Numbered from the stretch's first letter, positions 35,599-44,813 are shown. The stretch is 64,000 bases of DNA from Streptomyces sp. RKND-216 (GCF_004795255.1 NZ_SSBQ01000002.1:4866001-4930000); one strand, 5' to 3'. Notes: generated by a model not told the origin, from the sequence alone. Translations and numbers: made by a program.

Positions 35599-38500
35599 GT
35601 GTCAGAGCAGCCGTTCACCCATCTGCATGTGCACACGCAGTACTCGCTCCTGGACGGCGCCGCGCGTCTGAAGGACATGTTCTCGGCGTGCAACGAGATG
35701 AACATGTCGCACATCGCGATCACCGACCACGGCAACCTGCACGGCGCGTACGACTTCTTCCACCAGGCGCAGGCCGCCGGCGTCACCCCCGTGATGGGCA
35801 TCGAGGCGTACCTGGCCCCGGAGTCGCGGCGGAACCTGCGTCCGGTGAAGTGGGGCACCCCGCACCAGAAGCGGGACGACGTCTCCGGTAACGGCGCCTA
35901 CACCCACATGACCATGTGGGCGCGGAACAGCACAGGCCTCTACAACCTCTTCCGCGCCCAGTCGCGGGCCGGTCTGGAGGGCTTCTTCCGCAAACCACGG
36001 ATGGACCGCGAGCTGCTGGCCGAGTACGCGGACGGCCTGATGGCCACGACCGGCTGCCCGTCGGGCGAGGTGAGCACCCGTATCCGTCTCGGTCAGATGG
36101 ACGAGGCGCTGAAGGCGGCCGGCGAGTACCAGGACATCTTCGGCAAGGAGAACTTCTTCGTCGAACTGATGGACCACGGCATCGACATCGACAAGCGGGC
36201 GCGGGCCGGCCTGGAGGAGATCGCCCGCAAGCTCGACGCGCCCTTCGTGGTCACCAACGACTCGCACTACACCTACGAGCGGGAGGCCAGCGCGCACGAC
36301 ACGCTGCTGTGCATCCAGACCGGCTCCAACCTCTCCGACCCGGACCGGTTCAGCTTCGACGGGGCGGGCTACTACCTGAAGTCCGCCGCCGAGATGTACG
36401 CGATCGACAACTCCGACGCCTGGCAGCAGGGCTGCCTCAACACGCAGCGACTCATCGCCGACCGGGTGGACACCACCGGCATGTTCGCCAAGCGCGACCT
36501 GATGCCCCGGTTCGACGTGCCGCAGGGGTACGACGAGGTCTCCTGGTTCCAGGAGGAGGTCCGCCGCGGCATGGCCCGCCGCTACCCGTCCGGCGTTCCC
36601 GAGGACCGCCAGGCCCAGGCGGACTACGAGATGAAGGTCGTCATCGACATGGGCTTCCCCGGGTACTTCCTGGTGGTCGCCGACTTCATCATGTGGGCCA
36701 AGAACAACGGCATCGCCGTCGGCCCCGGCCGCGGCTCCGCGGCCGGTTCGATCGTGTCCTACGCAATGGGCATCACCGACCTCGACCCGATCGAGCACGG
36801 GCTGATCTTCGAGCGGTTTCTCAATCCCGAGCGCGTCACCATGCCCGACGTCGACATCGACTTCGACGAGCGCAGGCGGGGCGACGTGATCCGCTACGTC
36901 ACCGAGAAGTACGGCGCCGACAAGGTGTCCATGATCGGCACCTACGGCACCATCAAGGCGAAGGCCGCCATCAAGGACGCCTCCCGTGTGCTGGGCTACC
37001 CGTACGCGATGGGTGACCGCATCACCAAGGCGATGCCGGCCGACGTGCTGGGCAAGGGCATCCCGCTCTCCGGCATCACCGACAAGGACCACCCGCGCTA
37101 CAGCGAGGCCGGCGAGGTCCGCGGGATGTACGAGAACGAGCCGGACGTCACCAAGGTCATCGACGCCGCCCGCGGTATCGAGGGCCTGGTCCGGCAGATG
37201 GGCGTGCACGCCGCCGGCGTCATCATGTCCAGCGAACGCCTCATCGACCACGTGCCGGTGTTCTCCCCGAAGAACGACGGGACGGTCGTCACCCAGTGGG
37301 ACTACCCCAGCTGTGAGGCCCTCGGCCTGCTCAAGATGGACTTCCTGGGCCTGCGGAACCTCACGATCATGGACGACGCCGTCAAGCTCATCAAGAAGAA
37401 CAAGGGCGTCGAACTCACCCTGCTCGACCTGACGCTGGACGACCCCAAGACCTTCGAACTGCTCTGCCGCGGCGACACGCTCGGCGTCTTCCAGTTCGAC
37501 GGCGGGCCGATGCGCTCGCTGCTGCGGCTGATGAAGCCGGACAACTTCGAGGACATCTCCGCCGTCTCGGCCCTTTACCGGCCCGGCCCGATGGGCATGA
37601 ACTCGCACATCAACTACGCCCTGCGGAAGAACGGCCAGCAGGAGATCACCCCGATCCACCCGGAGCTGGAGGAGCCCCTCAAGGAGGTCCTCGGCATCAC
37701 CTACGGCCTGATCGTCTACCAGGAGCAGGTGCAGAAGGCCGCCCAGGTCCTCGCCGGCTACTCCCTCGGACAGGCCGACCTGCTGCGCCGCGCCATGGGC
37801 AAGAAGAAGCAGGAGGTCCTGGACGCCGAGTTCGTCAACTTCCAGAAGGGCGCCCGGGACAAGGGCTACTCCGACGAGGCGATCCAGGCCGTGTGGGACG
37901 TGCTGGTCCCCTTCGCCGGCTACGCCTTCAACAAGGCCCACTCCTCCGCGTACGGGCTGGTCACCTACTGGACGGCGTACCTCAAGGCCAACTACCCCGC
38001 CGAGTACATGGCGGCGCTGCTCACCTCGGTGCGCGACGACAAGGACAAGTCGGCGATCTACCTCAACGAGTGCCGCAAGATGGGCATCAAGGTGCTCCCG
38101 CCGGACGTCAACGAGTCCGACGCCAACTTCACGCCGCAGGGCGACGACACCATCGTCTTCGGCCTCACCGCCGTGCGGAACGTCGGCAACAACGTCGTCG
38201 ACTCGATCGTGCGGTGCCGGAAGTCGAAGGGGAAGTACTCCTCCTTCCCGGACTTCCTCGACAAGGTCGAGGCCGTGGTGTGCAACAAGCGCACCGTCGA
38301 ATCGCTCATCAAGGCCGGGGCGTTCGACGAGATGGGCCACACCCGGAAGGGCCTCACCGCCCACTTCGAAACCATGATCGACAACGTGGTGCAGGTGAAG
38401 AGGAAGGAGGCGGAGGGCCAGTTCGACCTGTTCGGCGGCATGGGTGACGACACCGCCGACGACACCCCTGCCTTCGGCCTGGACGTGGAGTTCTCCGACA

Positions 38501-39141
38501 TCGAGTGGGACAAGACCTACCTGCTCGCCCAGGAGCGGGAGATGCTCGGCCTGTACGTCTCCGACCACCCCCTCTTCGGCCTGGAGCACGTCCTCAACGA
38601 CAAGGCCGACGCCGCCATCGCCCAGCTCACCGGGGGCGACTACTCCGACGGCTCGATCGTCACCATCGGCGGCATCATCTCCGGCCTCCAGCGGAAGATG
38701 ACCAAGCAGGGCAACGCGTGGGCCATCGCCACCGTCGAGGACCTGGCCGGCTCCCTCGACTGCATGTTCTTCCCCGCGACGTACCAGCTCGTCTCGACCC
38801 AGCTCGTCGAGGACGCCGTGGTCTTCGTCAAGGGCCGCCTCGACAAGCGGGAGGACGTCCCCCGGCTGGTGGCCATGGAGCTGATGATCCCCGACTTGAG
38901 CGAGGCCTCCGCCAACGCGCCGGTGACCCTCACCATCCCCACGGTGAAGATCACGCCTCCGCTGGTCGAGAAACTCGGCGAGGTGCTGACTCATCACCGC
39001 GGCAACACTGAGGTCCGGGTCCGTCTCCAGGGGGCCCGCAAGACCACGGTCCTGCGCTTGGACCGCCACCGCGTCACCGTCGACCCCGCCCTCTTCGGCG
39101 ACCTCAAGCAGCTCTTGGGCCCCGCCTGCCTCACGGGCTGA
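35599..39141 (+). CDS. dnaE: DNA polymerase III subunit alpha
   Basis: 1180 residues from the GTG at 35599, which has GGAGGTG 9 nt upstream; a GTG at 35587 overlaps that site. Domain order: PHP domain at the N-terminus (HLHVHTQYSLLDGA, ITDHGNLHG), the polymerase palm with GPGRGSAAGS and the catalytic aspartates in PDVDIDFDERRR, fingers, the tandem helix-hairpin-helix region, and an OB-fold (IVTIGGIISGLQRK). Normal full length for a replicative DnaE and longer than ImuC-type mutasome polymerases seem to require. Streptomyces usually carries a second dnaE-like gene elsewhere; which of the two is essential cannot be decided from this sequence. A TAGACT box (35539-35544) may be its -10. Confidence 0.95.
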   Translation: MSEQPFTHLHVHTQYSLLDGAARLKDMFSACNEMNMSHIAITDHGNLHGAYDFFHQAQAAGVTPVMGIEAYLAPESRRNLRPVKWGTPHQKRDDVSGNGAYTHMTMWARNSTGLYNLFRAQSRAGLEGFFRKPRMDRELLAEYADGLMATTGCPSGEVSTRIRLGQMDEALKAAGEYQDIFGKENFFVELMDHGIDIDKRARAGLEEIARKLDAPFVVTNDSHYTYEREASAHDTLLCIQTGSNLSDPDRFSFDGAGYYLKSAAEMYAIDNSDAWQQGCLNTQRLIADRVDTTGMFAKRDLMPRFDVPQGYDEVSWFQEEVRRGMARRYPSGVPEDRQAQADYEMKVVIDMGFPGYFLVVADFIMWAKNNGIAVGPGRGSAAGSIVSYAMGITDLDPIEHGLIFERFLNPERVTMPDVDIDFDERRRGDVIRYVTEKYGADKVSMIGTYGTIKAKAAIKDASRVLGYPYAMGDRITKAMPADVLGKGIPLSGITDKDHPRYSEAGEVRGMYENEPDVTKVIDAARGIEGLVRQMGVHAAGVIMSSERLIDHVPVFSPKNDGTVVTQWDYPSCEALGLLKMDFLGLRNLTIMDDAVKLIKKNKGVELTLLDLTLDDPKTFELLCRGDTLGVFQFDGGPMRSLLRLMKPDNFEDISAVSALYRPGPMGMNSHINYALRKNGQQEITPIHPELEEPLKEVLGITYGLIVYQEQVQKAAQVLAGYSLGQADLLRRAMGKKKQEVLDAEFVNFQKGARDKGYSDEAIQAVWDVLVPFAGYAFNKAHSSAYGLVTYWTAYLKANYPAEYMAALLTSVRDDKDKSAIYLNECRKMGIKVLPPDVNESDANFTPQGDDTIVFGLTAVRNVGNNVVDSIVRCRKSKGKYSSFPDFLDKVEAVVCNKRTVESLIKAGAFDEMGHTRKGLTAHFETMIDNVVQVKRKEAEGQFDLFGGMGDDTADDTPAFGLDVEFSDIEWDKTYLLAQEREMLGLYVSDHPLFGLEHVLNDKADAAIAQLTGGDYSDGSIVTIGGIISGLQRKMTKQGNAWAIATVEDLAGSLDCMFFPATYQLVSTQLVEDAVVFVKGRLDKREDVPRLVAMELMIPDLSEASANAPVTLTIPTVKITPPLVEKLGEVLTHHRGNTEVRVRLQGARKTTVLRLDRHRVTVDPALFGDLKQLLGPACLTG

Positions 39142-39161
39142 CGCCCTCGTCCCTCCGGCGC

Positions 39162-39190
39162 GCCGGTCCGTCACCCCCTGCCGGACCGGC
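39162..39190. terminator. bidirectional terminator between dnaE and the SGNH hydrolase gene
   Basis: Perfect 9-bp stem GCCGGTCCG / CGGACCGGC with an 11-nt loop, 20 nt after the dnaE stop and 46 nt before the opposing stop. Confidence 0.8.
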
Positions 39191-39235
39191 ACCCCCGCCG
39201 GATTCCCGGCCTCTTGGGCCCCGCCAGGCATGGGC

Positions 39236-40408
39236 TCAGGCGAAGGGGCCGGTGCGGGTGAAGGCGTGGTGGGCGAAGCGTTCGCCGATGAGCCGGTGGG
39301 TGGCGGCGTCGGGGTGGAGGCCGTCCGGCAGGGGGTGAGCGGCGGCGTCGGACGCGCCGTACAGGGCGAGGCCGTCGAGGTGGTGCAGGTGGGGGTCCTC
39401 GGCGGCGCGTTGCCGCACGATGCCGGCCAGTTCGTCGCGGATGACGCGCAGCGTGAGCTTTCCGTCCGCGACCTCGGCGGGGTCGCCGGTCGCCACGAAA
39501 CCGAGCCGGCCCTCGGCCAGCGCCGCGAGGTCGAAGGCGCAGGGGCCGGGAGTGTCCTCGTGTATCGGGCAGTGCAGCGGCGAGACGACCAGCAGCGGCG
39601 TGGTGGGGTGGCCGTCGCGGATCGTGTCGAGGAAGCCGTGCACCGCCGGAGTGAAGGCCCGCAGTCGCATCAGGTCCGCGTTGACCAGGTTGATGCCCAG
39701 CTTGAGGCTGATCAGGTCCGCGGGGGTGTCCCGGACGGCGCGGGCGGTGAACGGGTCGAGCAGGGCGCTGCCGCTCAGCCCGAGGTTGATCAGCTCCACG
39801 CCGCCGAGCGAGGCGGCGAGGGCCGGCCAGGTGGTGGTGGGGCTCGCCGCCTCGGAGCCGTGGCTGATGGAGCTGCCGTGGTGCACCCACGCCCGGCGGC
39901 CCCGGTCGGGGAGGGGTGCCACGGGTGCGTCGGTGCGCAGGGCGACGAGTTCGGTGATCTCGTTGTGCGGCAGCCAGATCTCGACGTCCTTCTCGTCGCC
40001 GGGCAGGCCGGTGAAGCGGAGCGTTCCGGGGTGTCCGGGGACATGCTCGGTTGCCCCAGTCGACATGTCGATGCGGACGACGTTGCCTCCGGTCACACTC
40101 GCCTGATCGGTGAGACGTCCGTTCACGAGTAGGTCGTACACCCCCTCCAGGCGGTCGGGGGCGCCCGCGTACTGCCGCCTGGTGGGCAGCGTCTCCAGCT
40201 CGACGGCTGTGGCGCGGGTGCGGAACGCCAGCCGTACGCCGGAGGGTTGGGCCTCGGCCATCGCCAGCTGAGGGTCGGCGCACTGCGCGCGGGCACGTGC
40301 GGGCAGCCGGTGCGGCAGCACGCCGTGCGGGGTGCGTTCCAGATCGAGCGCGCCGCGCAGGAGGCCGGCGGTGAAGGGTGTGGTGATCCAGGCGTGTCGG
40401 GCGTTCAT
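39236..40408 (-). CDS. SGNH/GDSL-fold hydrolase
   Basis: 390 residues, no signal peptide. The N-terminal half (to about residue 175) is a beta-rich domain of the kind that precedes SGNH domains in carbohydrate esterases. The C-terminal half shows block I HHGSSISHG (Ser nucleophile in G-S-S instead of G-D-S), block II GLSGSALLDPF, block III LKLGINLVN with Gly and Asn of the oxyanion hole, and block V LPDGLHPDAATH with the catalytic Asp and His. The substrate is unknown; an acyl or acetyl ester of a small molecule or sugar is likely because it is cytoplasmic. It follows the TetR gene by 51 nt on the same strand and is probably its target. Confidence 0.8.
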   Translation of the reverse strand: MNARHAWITTPFTAGLLRGALDLERTPHGVLPHRLPARARAQCADPQLAMAEAQPSGVRLAFRTRATAVELETLPTRRQYAGAPDRLEGVYDLLVNGRLTDQASVTGGNVVRIDMSTGATEHVPGHPGTLRFTGLPGDEKDVEIWLPHNEITELVALRTDAPVAPLPDRGRRAWVHHGSSISHGSEAASPTTTWPALAASLGGVELINLGLSGSALLDPFTARAVRDTPADLISLKLGINLVNADLMRLRAFTPAVHGFLDTIRDGHPTTPLLVVSPLHCPIHEDTPGPCAFDLAALAEGRLGFVATGDPAEVADGKLTLRVIRDELAGIVRQRAAEDPHLHHLDGLALYGASDAAAHPLPDGLHPDAATHRLIGERFAHHAFTRTGPFA

Positions 40409-40459
40409 GGTGTCGTCGTCCCGTTCGGTGCGTTCCGTGCGTGGCGGGGGAGGGGCGTG

Positions 40460-41029
40460 TCAGGGAGTGGATGTGCGGCGCAGCAGGGCGTCGAGGCGGT
40501 CCACGATCCAGCGCCAGGATTCCTGCGGGTCGGGCGCGCTGTGGTCGAAGCCGCCGGCCAGTTCGAGGCTGACGTAGCCGTGGAAGACGCCGCCCAGCAG
40601 GCGAACGGCGTGCGTCTCGTCCGGCTCGGCGAGGTCGTAGCCGCGCAGCAGGGCGCGCATCATCTGCGCGTGCCGCACTCCCGCGCTCGCCGCGGCCGTC
40701 TCCGGGTCGAGCGGCAGGCGGGCCGCGGTGTAGCGGCCGGGGTGCTCGCGCGCGTAGGTGCGGTAGACGTCGGCGAACGCGGTCAGCGCGTCCCGGCCGG
40801 CGCGTCCGGCGAGCGCGTCGGCGGCCCGGTCGGCCATCTCCTCCAGGGCGAGCAGCGCGATGCCGGTCCTGAGGCTCTGCGAGTTCTGCACGTGGGAGTA
40901 CAGGCTGGCGACCTTGACGTCGAACCGCCGGGCGAGCGCCGTGAGCGTCACCTGCTCGAAGCCGGCTTCGTCGGCCAGCTCCGCCCCCGCGCGGATCAGG
41001 CGCTCGGCGGTCAGTCCTCTGCGCGGCAC
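40460..41029 (-). CDS. TetR/AcrR-family transcriptional regulator
   Basis: 189 residues from GTG with GGAGG 5 nt upstream. The N-terminal helix-turn-helix is visible (LIRAGAELADEAGFEQVTLTALARRFDVKVASLYSHVQ; recognition helix around VKVASLYSHV). The C-terminal ligand domain contains HGYVSLELAGGFDH, the pattern of the WHG-containing TetR C-terminal subfamily. It probably represses itself and the downstream SGNH hydrolase gene through the perfect palindrome at 41052-41088, which lies 23 nt before its start codon. The inducer is unknown and may be an ester related to the hydrolase substrate. Confidence 0.9.
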   Translation of the reverse strand: MPRRGLTAERLIRAGAELADEAGFEQVTLTALARRFDVKVASLYSHVQNSQSLRTGIALLALEEMADRAADALAGRAGRDALTAFADVYRTYAREHPGRYTAARLPLDPETAAASAGVRHAQMMRALLRGYDLAEPDETHAVRLLGGVFHGYVSLELAGGFDHSAPDPQESWRWIVDRLDALLRRTSTP

Positions 41030-41051
41030 GTGAGCCTCCAGCCTTCATGCA

Positions 41052-41088
41052 TATGGTCACTACCTAAATCCTTTAGGCGGTGACCATA
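41052..41088. promoter_or_regulatory. 37-bp nested palindrome, probable TetR operator
   Basis: TATGGTCAC-ta-CCTAAA-tcc-TTTAGG-cg-GTGACCATA. Outer 9-bp and inner 6-bp arms are all perfect and share one centre at 41070. It is AT-rich compared with its surroundings and overlaps the expected promoter of the minus-strand tetR-hydrolase pair. The nested arms would suit two TetR dimers or one dimer with wide contacts. Confidence 0.85.
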
Positions 41089-41151
41089 GCAGTGCTGGAG
41101 AGAGAGGGGGTGAAGCCGGTGGCCGGTGGTGAAGGGCCTTCCGCGGCGGTG

Positions 41152-41684
41152 TCAGCCCTCGACGTGGAGGTACACGCCGTGGGAGCCGCCAGCCTGGTCG
41201 TTGGCCGGGCCTACGGTCTCGGGCTCGAAACGGAGCACGGCACCGGTGTCGTCGACGTCCTTGATCGTGACCTTGACGCCGTCGGCCAGCCCCAGAAAGC
41301 CGGTGCCCTTGATCTCGGCGACGTGCGTGGTCTCCGGGCGGGCGTAGTCGAAGGTGACCTTGTTCGGATTCTCGTAGGTGACCTGGAAGTCCGTCACCCC
41401 GAAGCGGGACGCGAGCGGAACGTCCGCCGTGCCGTCGACAAAAATCTCGCAGTCCGCCTCGCGACACGTCGACACATCGGATCCGTCCAGCTGCCAGGAG
41501 GGCGGGAGGGGCGGACGTCTCGGCGTGTGGCGTGCCGCTCGTCGAACGGTCCGGCGCCGCGTCGCCGGGGCCGGACCGGAGCCGGCCCCGGATCCGGTGC
41601 CGCCGGAGCCGCCGAGGAGCAGGCGGGGGCGACCAGTGCCGCCGCGAGGAGCAGCCCGCAGCGGAGAGGGTGCGCGTGACGCAT
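41152..41684 (-). pseudogene. secreted lipoprotein gene broken by a frameshift
   Basis: The ATG at 41684 starts a lipoprotein signal peptide, MRHAHPLRCGLLLAAALVAPAC, with a lipobox-like V-A-P-A-C and a small-residue linker. The mature domain, running from PPSWQLDGSDVSTC to GGSHGVYLHVEG before the stop at 41152, is in a different frame. The span is 533 nt, two more than a multiple of three, so a net -1 or +2 shift occurred within the Pro/Ala/Arg-rich linker (about 41560-41640). The body contains FGVTDFQVTY and VTFDYARPETTH and resembles small Streptomyces lipoproteins of unknown function. Sequencing error in a GC-rich linker is an alternative explanation. Confidence 0.6.
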
Positions 41685-41694
41685 TACCGACCCC

Positions 41695-42080
41695 GGACGG
41701 CCGCGGGCGCTGGACGGCTCGCCGGACGCGCACGAGGGCGGCGTCCTCGCCGTGGCGTTCTCCCCGGACGGCCGGACGCTCGCCAGCGGCGGCGCCGACC
41801 GCACCGTGCGGCTGTGGGATGTCGCGGCACCCGCCTCGGCCGAACCACTGGGACAGCCGCTGACCGGCCATGTCGACACCGTCACCACCGTCCCCTTCAG
41901 CCCGGCGAAACCACCCTGGCGGTCCGCCGGGTACGACCTGACGGCACGCCTGTGGACCCTGGACGCGGACCGGGCCGCGGACACGGTGTGCGCCCGCACC
42001 CGCGGTGTGCTGACCCCGCCGAGTGGCGGGAGCACCTGCCCGGACTGCCCTTCCGGCGCCCCTGCGACGACGCGGACTGC
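41695..42080 (+). pseudogene. decayed C-terminal fragment of a WD40-repeat protein
   Basis: VAFSPDGRTLASGGADRTVRLWD, from about 41750, is a clear WD40 blade, followed by PLTGHVDTVTTV. The next blade is split between frames: GETTLAV in one, YDLTARLWTLDADRA in another. The typical family end (VLTP, then AEWREHLPGLPFRRPC) again changes frame. At least three frameshifts are needed, and the N-terminal part expected in such proteins (NACHT or kinase plus many blades) is absent. There is no start signal. It is most likely a leftover of a large STAND or kinase-WD40 gene. Confidence 0.7.
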
Positions 42081-42222
42081 GCGGACCGGGCCCCGCCCCG
42101 GTCCGAGCGCGGCGGAGAGGTGCGCGGCGGCCGAGGCCCGGTGTGCGCCACCGGGGTGAGCGCGCCCGCGCCCGCCCGCGCGACCCGGTGCCCGGCGGCG
42201 TCGCTCGCCTAGCGTCGGCAGG

Positions 42223-43827
42223 ATGAACCTCGGACGGGCCCGCAGCGCCGGCCTGCTGCACGTGACGGATCACGCCGAACACCGCGGCACGGGTGAGCGC
42301 CCCGGTCCGCGGGACGTTCCCCCGGCGGCGGTGCTCACCACCGGCTGCGCCGCGCTGTTCCTGCTCGGCGTCAACACCACGGCCATCAACGCCGCCCTGC
42401 CCGCGATCGCCGGGGACCTGGACATCGGCGCCACCGCCCTGGGCTGGGCGGTCGGCATCTACATGCTGGTCGTCGCCGCCCTGGTGGTGGTCGGCGGGCG
42501 GCTCGGCGACATGCTCGGCCAGCGCACCGTCCTGACCGCGGGTCTGCTGGTCTTCGCGGTCGGCGCGGTCCTCGTCGCCGTCTGCACCGCGACGCCGCTG
42601 CTGCTGGTCGGCAGGTTCGTCCAGGGGGTGGGCGCCGCGCTGATGATGCCCGGCACGATGGCCGTGCTGCGGCTGGCGTACCCGCCCGAGCGGCAAGGCT
42701 TCGCGCAGGGAGTGTGGGGCGCGGTCGCCGGGATCGCGTTCGCTGTCGGCCCACTGATCGGGGGCGTGCTCACCGACGAACTCTCCTGGCGCTGGGTGTG
42801 GTGGGGGAGCGCGCTGTGGGCCCTGCTGGTGACCGTCGTCGGCCAGTACGCGCTGCGCGGGCTGCCCGGCCGGGAACCCTGGACCGGACTGGACGTCCCC
42901 GGGGCGCTGCTGCTCGCGGTGGCGCTGCCGGCCCTCGTCCTCGCCTTCCAGCAGATCCCGGTGTGGGGCGCCGGGTCGCCCGCGGTCGTCGCTGCCTTCG
43001 TGGTGGCGGCGGTGGGACTGGTCGCCCTCGTCGCGGTGGAGTCGCGGCGCCGCTCACCGCTGCTGCACCTGCGCCTGCTGAGGGAACCCGCCGTGATCGC
43101 GGCTTGCCTCGGCACCTGCGTCAACGCCCTGTTCCTCATCGGGCTGCTGTACTTCTTCAACCTCTACGCCCAGGCCCAGGCCGCCCTCGACTACTCGGCC
43201 CTCCTCGCCAGCGCCGCACTCCTGCCGTACGGGGCCTGCGTGTTCGCCGCGTCCCTGCTCATCGGCCGGCTCTGCGACCGCGTGGGCTTCCGGCTGCCGG
43301 TGGCCGGCGGCCTCGTCTGCGCCGCGGTGGGGGCGCTGCTGCTGGCCCGCACCGACGCCGCCACCGGTTACGCGGAGCTGTGGCCCGCCACGGCCGTCCT
43401 CGGCATCGGTGTGGGCATCACCCTCTCGTCCCCCTCCGGCGCCGGGCTGCGCGCCCTTCCGCCGCAGCACGCGGGGGAGGGCGCGGGCATCATCAATGTG
43501 GTGCGCTACCTCGCTGCCGCGCTCGTCGTCTCCATCGGCACCCTGGTGTTCCTCTCCACGGGCGCCGCTCGCCTGAACGCGCGGCTGGCCGAGGCCGGTG
43601 TGCCCCCGCGGGACGACGCGCGGGTGGACCGGCTGCTGACAGGGGTGGGCGAACGTCTCAGCGTCGTCGAACAGGGCCTCGGCCCGGCGGCGCGGCAGGC
43701 CGTCCGCGAGGGTGCCGCCGCCGGAATCGCGCACGGCTTCGCCATGGTGATGCTCTGGCTGGGGGTCCTGACGCTGCTGTCGATCCCCGCGTGGCTGCTG
43801 CTGGTGCGCACGCCTTCCCGGCGCTGA
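42223..43827 (+). CDS. MFS drug:H+ antiporter-2 (14-TM) family transporter
   Basis: 534 residues. About 14 hydrophobic helices; helix 1 contains GVNTTAINAALPAIAGDL, the loop between TM2 and TM3 has GGRLGDMLGQRTVL (motif A), and motif C-like GIAFAVGPLIGGVLTDELSWRW follows. It resembles DHA2 exporters such as EmrB/QacA. The substrate is unknown. TAGCGT (42210-42215) ends 7 nt before the ATG and there is no proper Shine-Dalgarno, so the mRNA may be leaderless. The preceding region holds the WD40 remnant. Confidence 0.9.
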   Translation: MNLGRARSAGLLHVTDHAEHRGTGERPGPRDVPPAAVLTTGCAALFLLGVNTTAINAALPAIAGDLDIGATALGWAVGIYMLVVAALVVVGGRLGDMLGQRTVLTAGLLVFAVGAVLVAVCTATPLLLVGRFVQGVGAALMMPGTMAVLRLAYPPERQGFAQGVWGAVAGIAFAVGPLIGGVLTDELSWRWVWWGSALWALLVTVVGQYALRGLPGREPWTGLDVPGALLLAVALPALVLAFQQIPVWGAGSPAVVAAFVVAAVGLVALVAVESRRRSPLLHLRLLREPAVIAACLGTCVNALFLIGLLYFFNLYAQAQAALDYSALLASAALLPYGACVFAASLLIGRLCDRVGFRLPVAGGLVCAAVGALLLARTDAATGYAELWPATAVLGIGVGITLSSPSGAGLRALPPQHAGEGAGIINVVRYLAAALVVSIGTLVFLSTGAARLNARLAEAGVPPRDDARVDRLLTGVGERLSVVEQGLGPAARQAVREGAAAGIAHGFAMVMLWLGVLTLLSIPAWLLLVRTPSRR

Positions 43828-43940
43828 GTCCGGCCCTGCCCAGCCGCACTGCGCCACCCGACCGGACCGGGGCGGCAGATGTCGGGTGCGGACCATCCCG
43901 GCGCCCGTAGCTTCGACAGCGGAACGGGAAGGTGATCAGG

Positions 43941-44813
43941 GTGCTGGAGCGGTGGAACGCGGCCATGGAGCACGTCGAGCAACGCCTCGGCGAGAGCCCC
44001 GGGGAGCCGGTCGAGGCGGGCGAACTCGCCCGCCTCACCGCGACGTCGGAGTATCACTTCCGGCGGATGTTCTCCGCGCTGGCCGGGATGCCGCTGTCCG
44101 TCTACGTGCGCCGCCGCAGGCTCACCCTCGCGGGCGCGGAGGTGCTCGCGGGAGGGGAGAGTCTGCTCGACATCGCCGTCCGCCACGGGTACGGCTCGGG
44201 CGAGGCGTTCGCCCGCGCCTTCCGCGCCCAGCACGGCGTGGGCCCGGCGGACGCCCGTCGACGCGGCGCCGCACTGGAGGCACAGCCCCGGATGACCTTC
44301 CGCCTCGTCGTCGAAGGGAGCAGCAGCATGCGGTACCGGATCGTGGTCAAGTCCGCCTTCCGGCTGGTGGGGCCCAGCACACGGGTCCCGCTGGTGCACG
44401 AGGGGATGAACCCGGCCATCGTGGAATTCGTCCGGGGCATCGACCCGGCGGTCCTGGAAAGCCTGGCGGGCCTGTCCGACCAGGAGCCCCGCGGCATCGT
44501 CTCCGCGAGCCACAACGTGCCCGAACGACGCCGGGAGGGCGGTGAACTCGACTACCACCACGGAGTGGTGACCACCGCCGAGCCGCCTCGGGGCGTGGAC
44601 GCGCTGGAGGTCCCCGCGGGCACGTGGGCGGTCTTCGAGAGCTCGGGCGAGTTCCCGAAGGCGCTCCAGTACCTGTGGCGGGACGTCTTCACCCAGTGGT
44701 TCCCTTCCAACCCCTACCGGAGCCGCCCCGGACCGGAGATCAGCGCCACTCGCCTCTCCGCGGACGGCACCCACGCCGACGCCGAACTCTGGATCCCGGT
44801 CGAGCCGGACTGA
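43941..44813 (+). CDS. AraC-family regulator with GyrI-like effector domain
   Basis: 290 residues from the GTG at 43941, with AAGGTGA 8 nt upstream; the GTG at 43932 would add three residues. An N-terminal AraC double helix-turn-helix (LARLTATSEYHFRRMFSALAGMPLSVYVRRRRL ... AFARAFRAQHGVGPADARR) is followed by a GyrI/Rob-type ligand domain (MRYRIVVKSAFRLVG ... VPAGTWAVFESSGEFPKALQYLWRDVFTQWFPS). The order HTH-then-GyrI matches Rob/SoxS-like multidrug regulators. Its likely target is the transporter gene just upstream on the same strand (113 nt away), but no operator was identified. Confidence 0.9.
   Translation: MLERWNAAMEHVEQRLGESPGEPVEAGELARLTATSEYHFRRMFSALAGMPLSVYVRRRRLTLAGAEVLAGGESLLDIAVRHGYGSGEAFARAFRAQHGVGPADARRRGAALEAQPRMTFRLVVEGSSSMRYRIVVKSAFRLVGPSTRVPLVHEGMNPAIVEFVRGIDPAVLESLAGLSDQEPRGIVSASHNVPERRREGGELDYHHGVVTTAEPPRGVDALEVPAGTWAVFESSGEFPKALQYLWRDVFTQWFPSNPYRSRPGPEISATRLSADGTHADAELWIPVEPD

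Noticed and set aside
35602-39231. 1209-codon open frame on the minus strand
   Set aside because: Antisense to dnaE, composition of an artefact, no ribosome-binding site.
41080-41679. Plus-strand gene divergent from tetR
   Set aside because: It is antisense to the lipoprotein body, which has clear coding sense on the minus strand.
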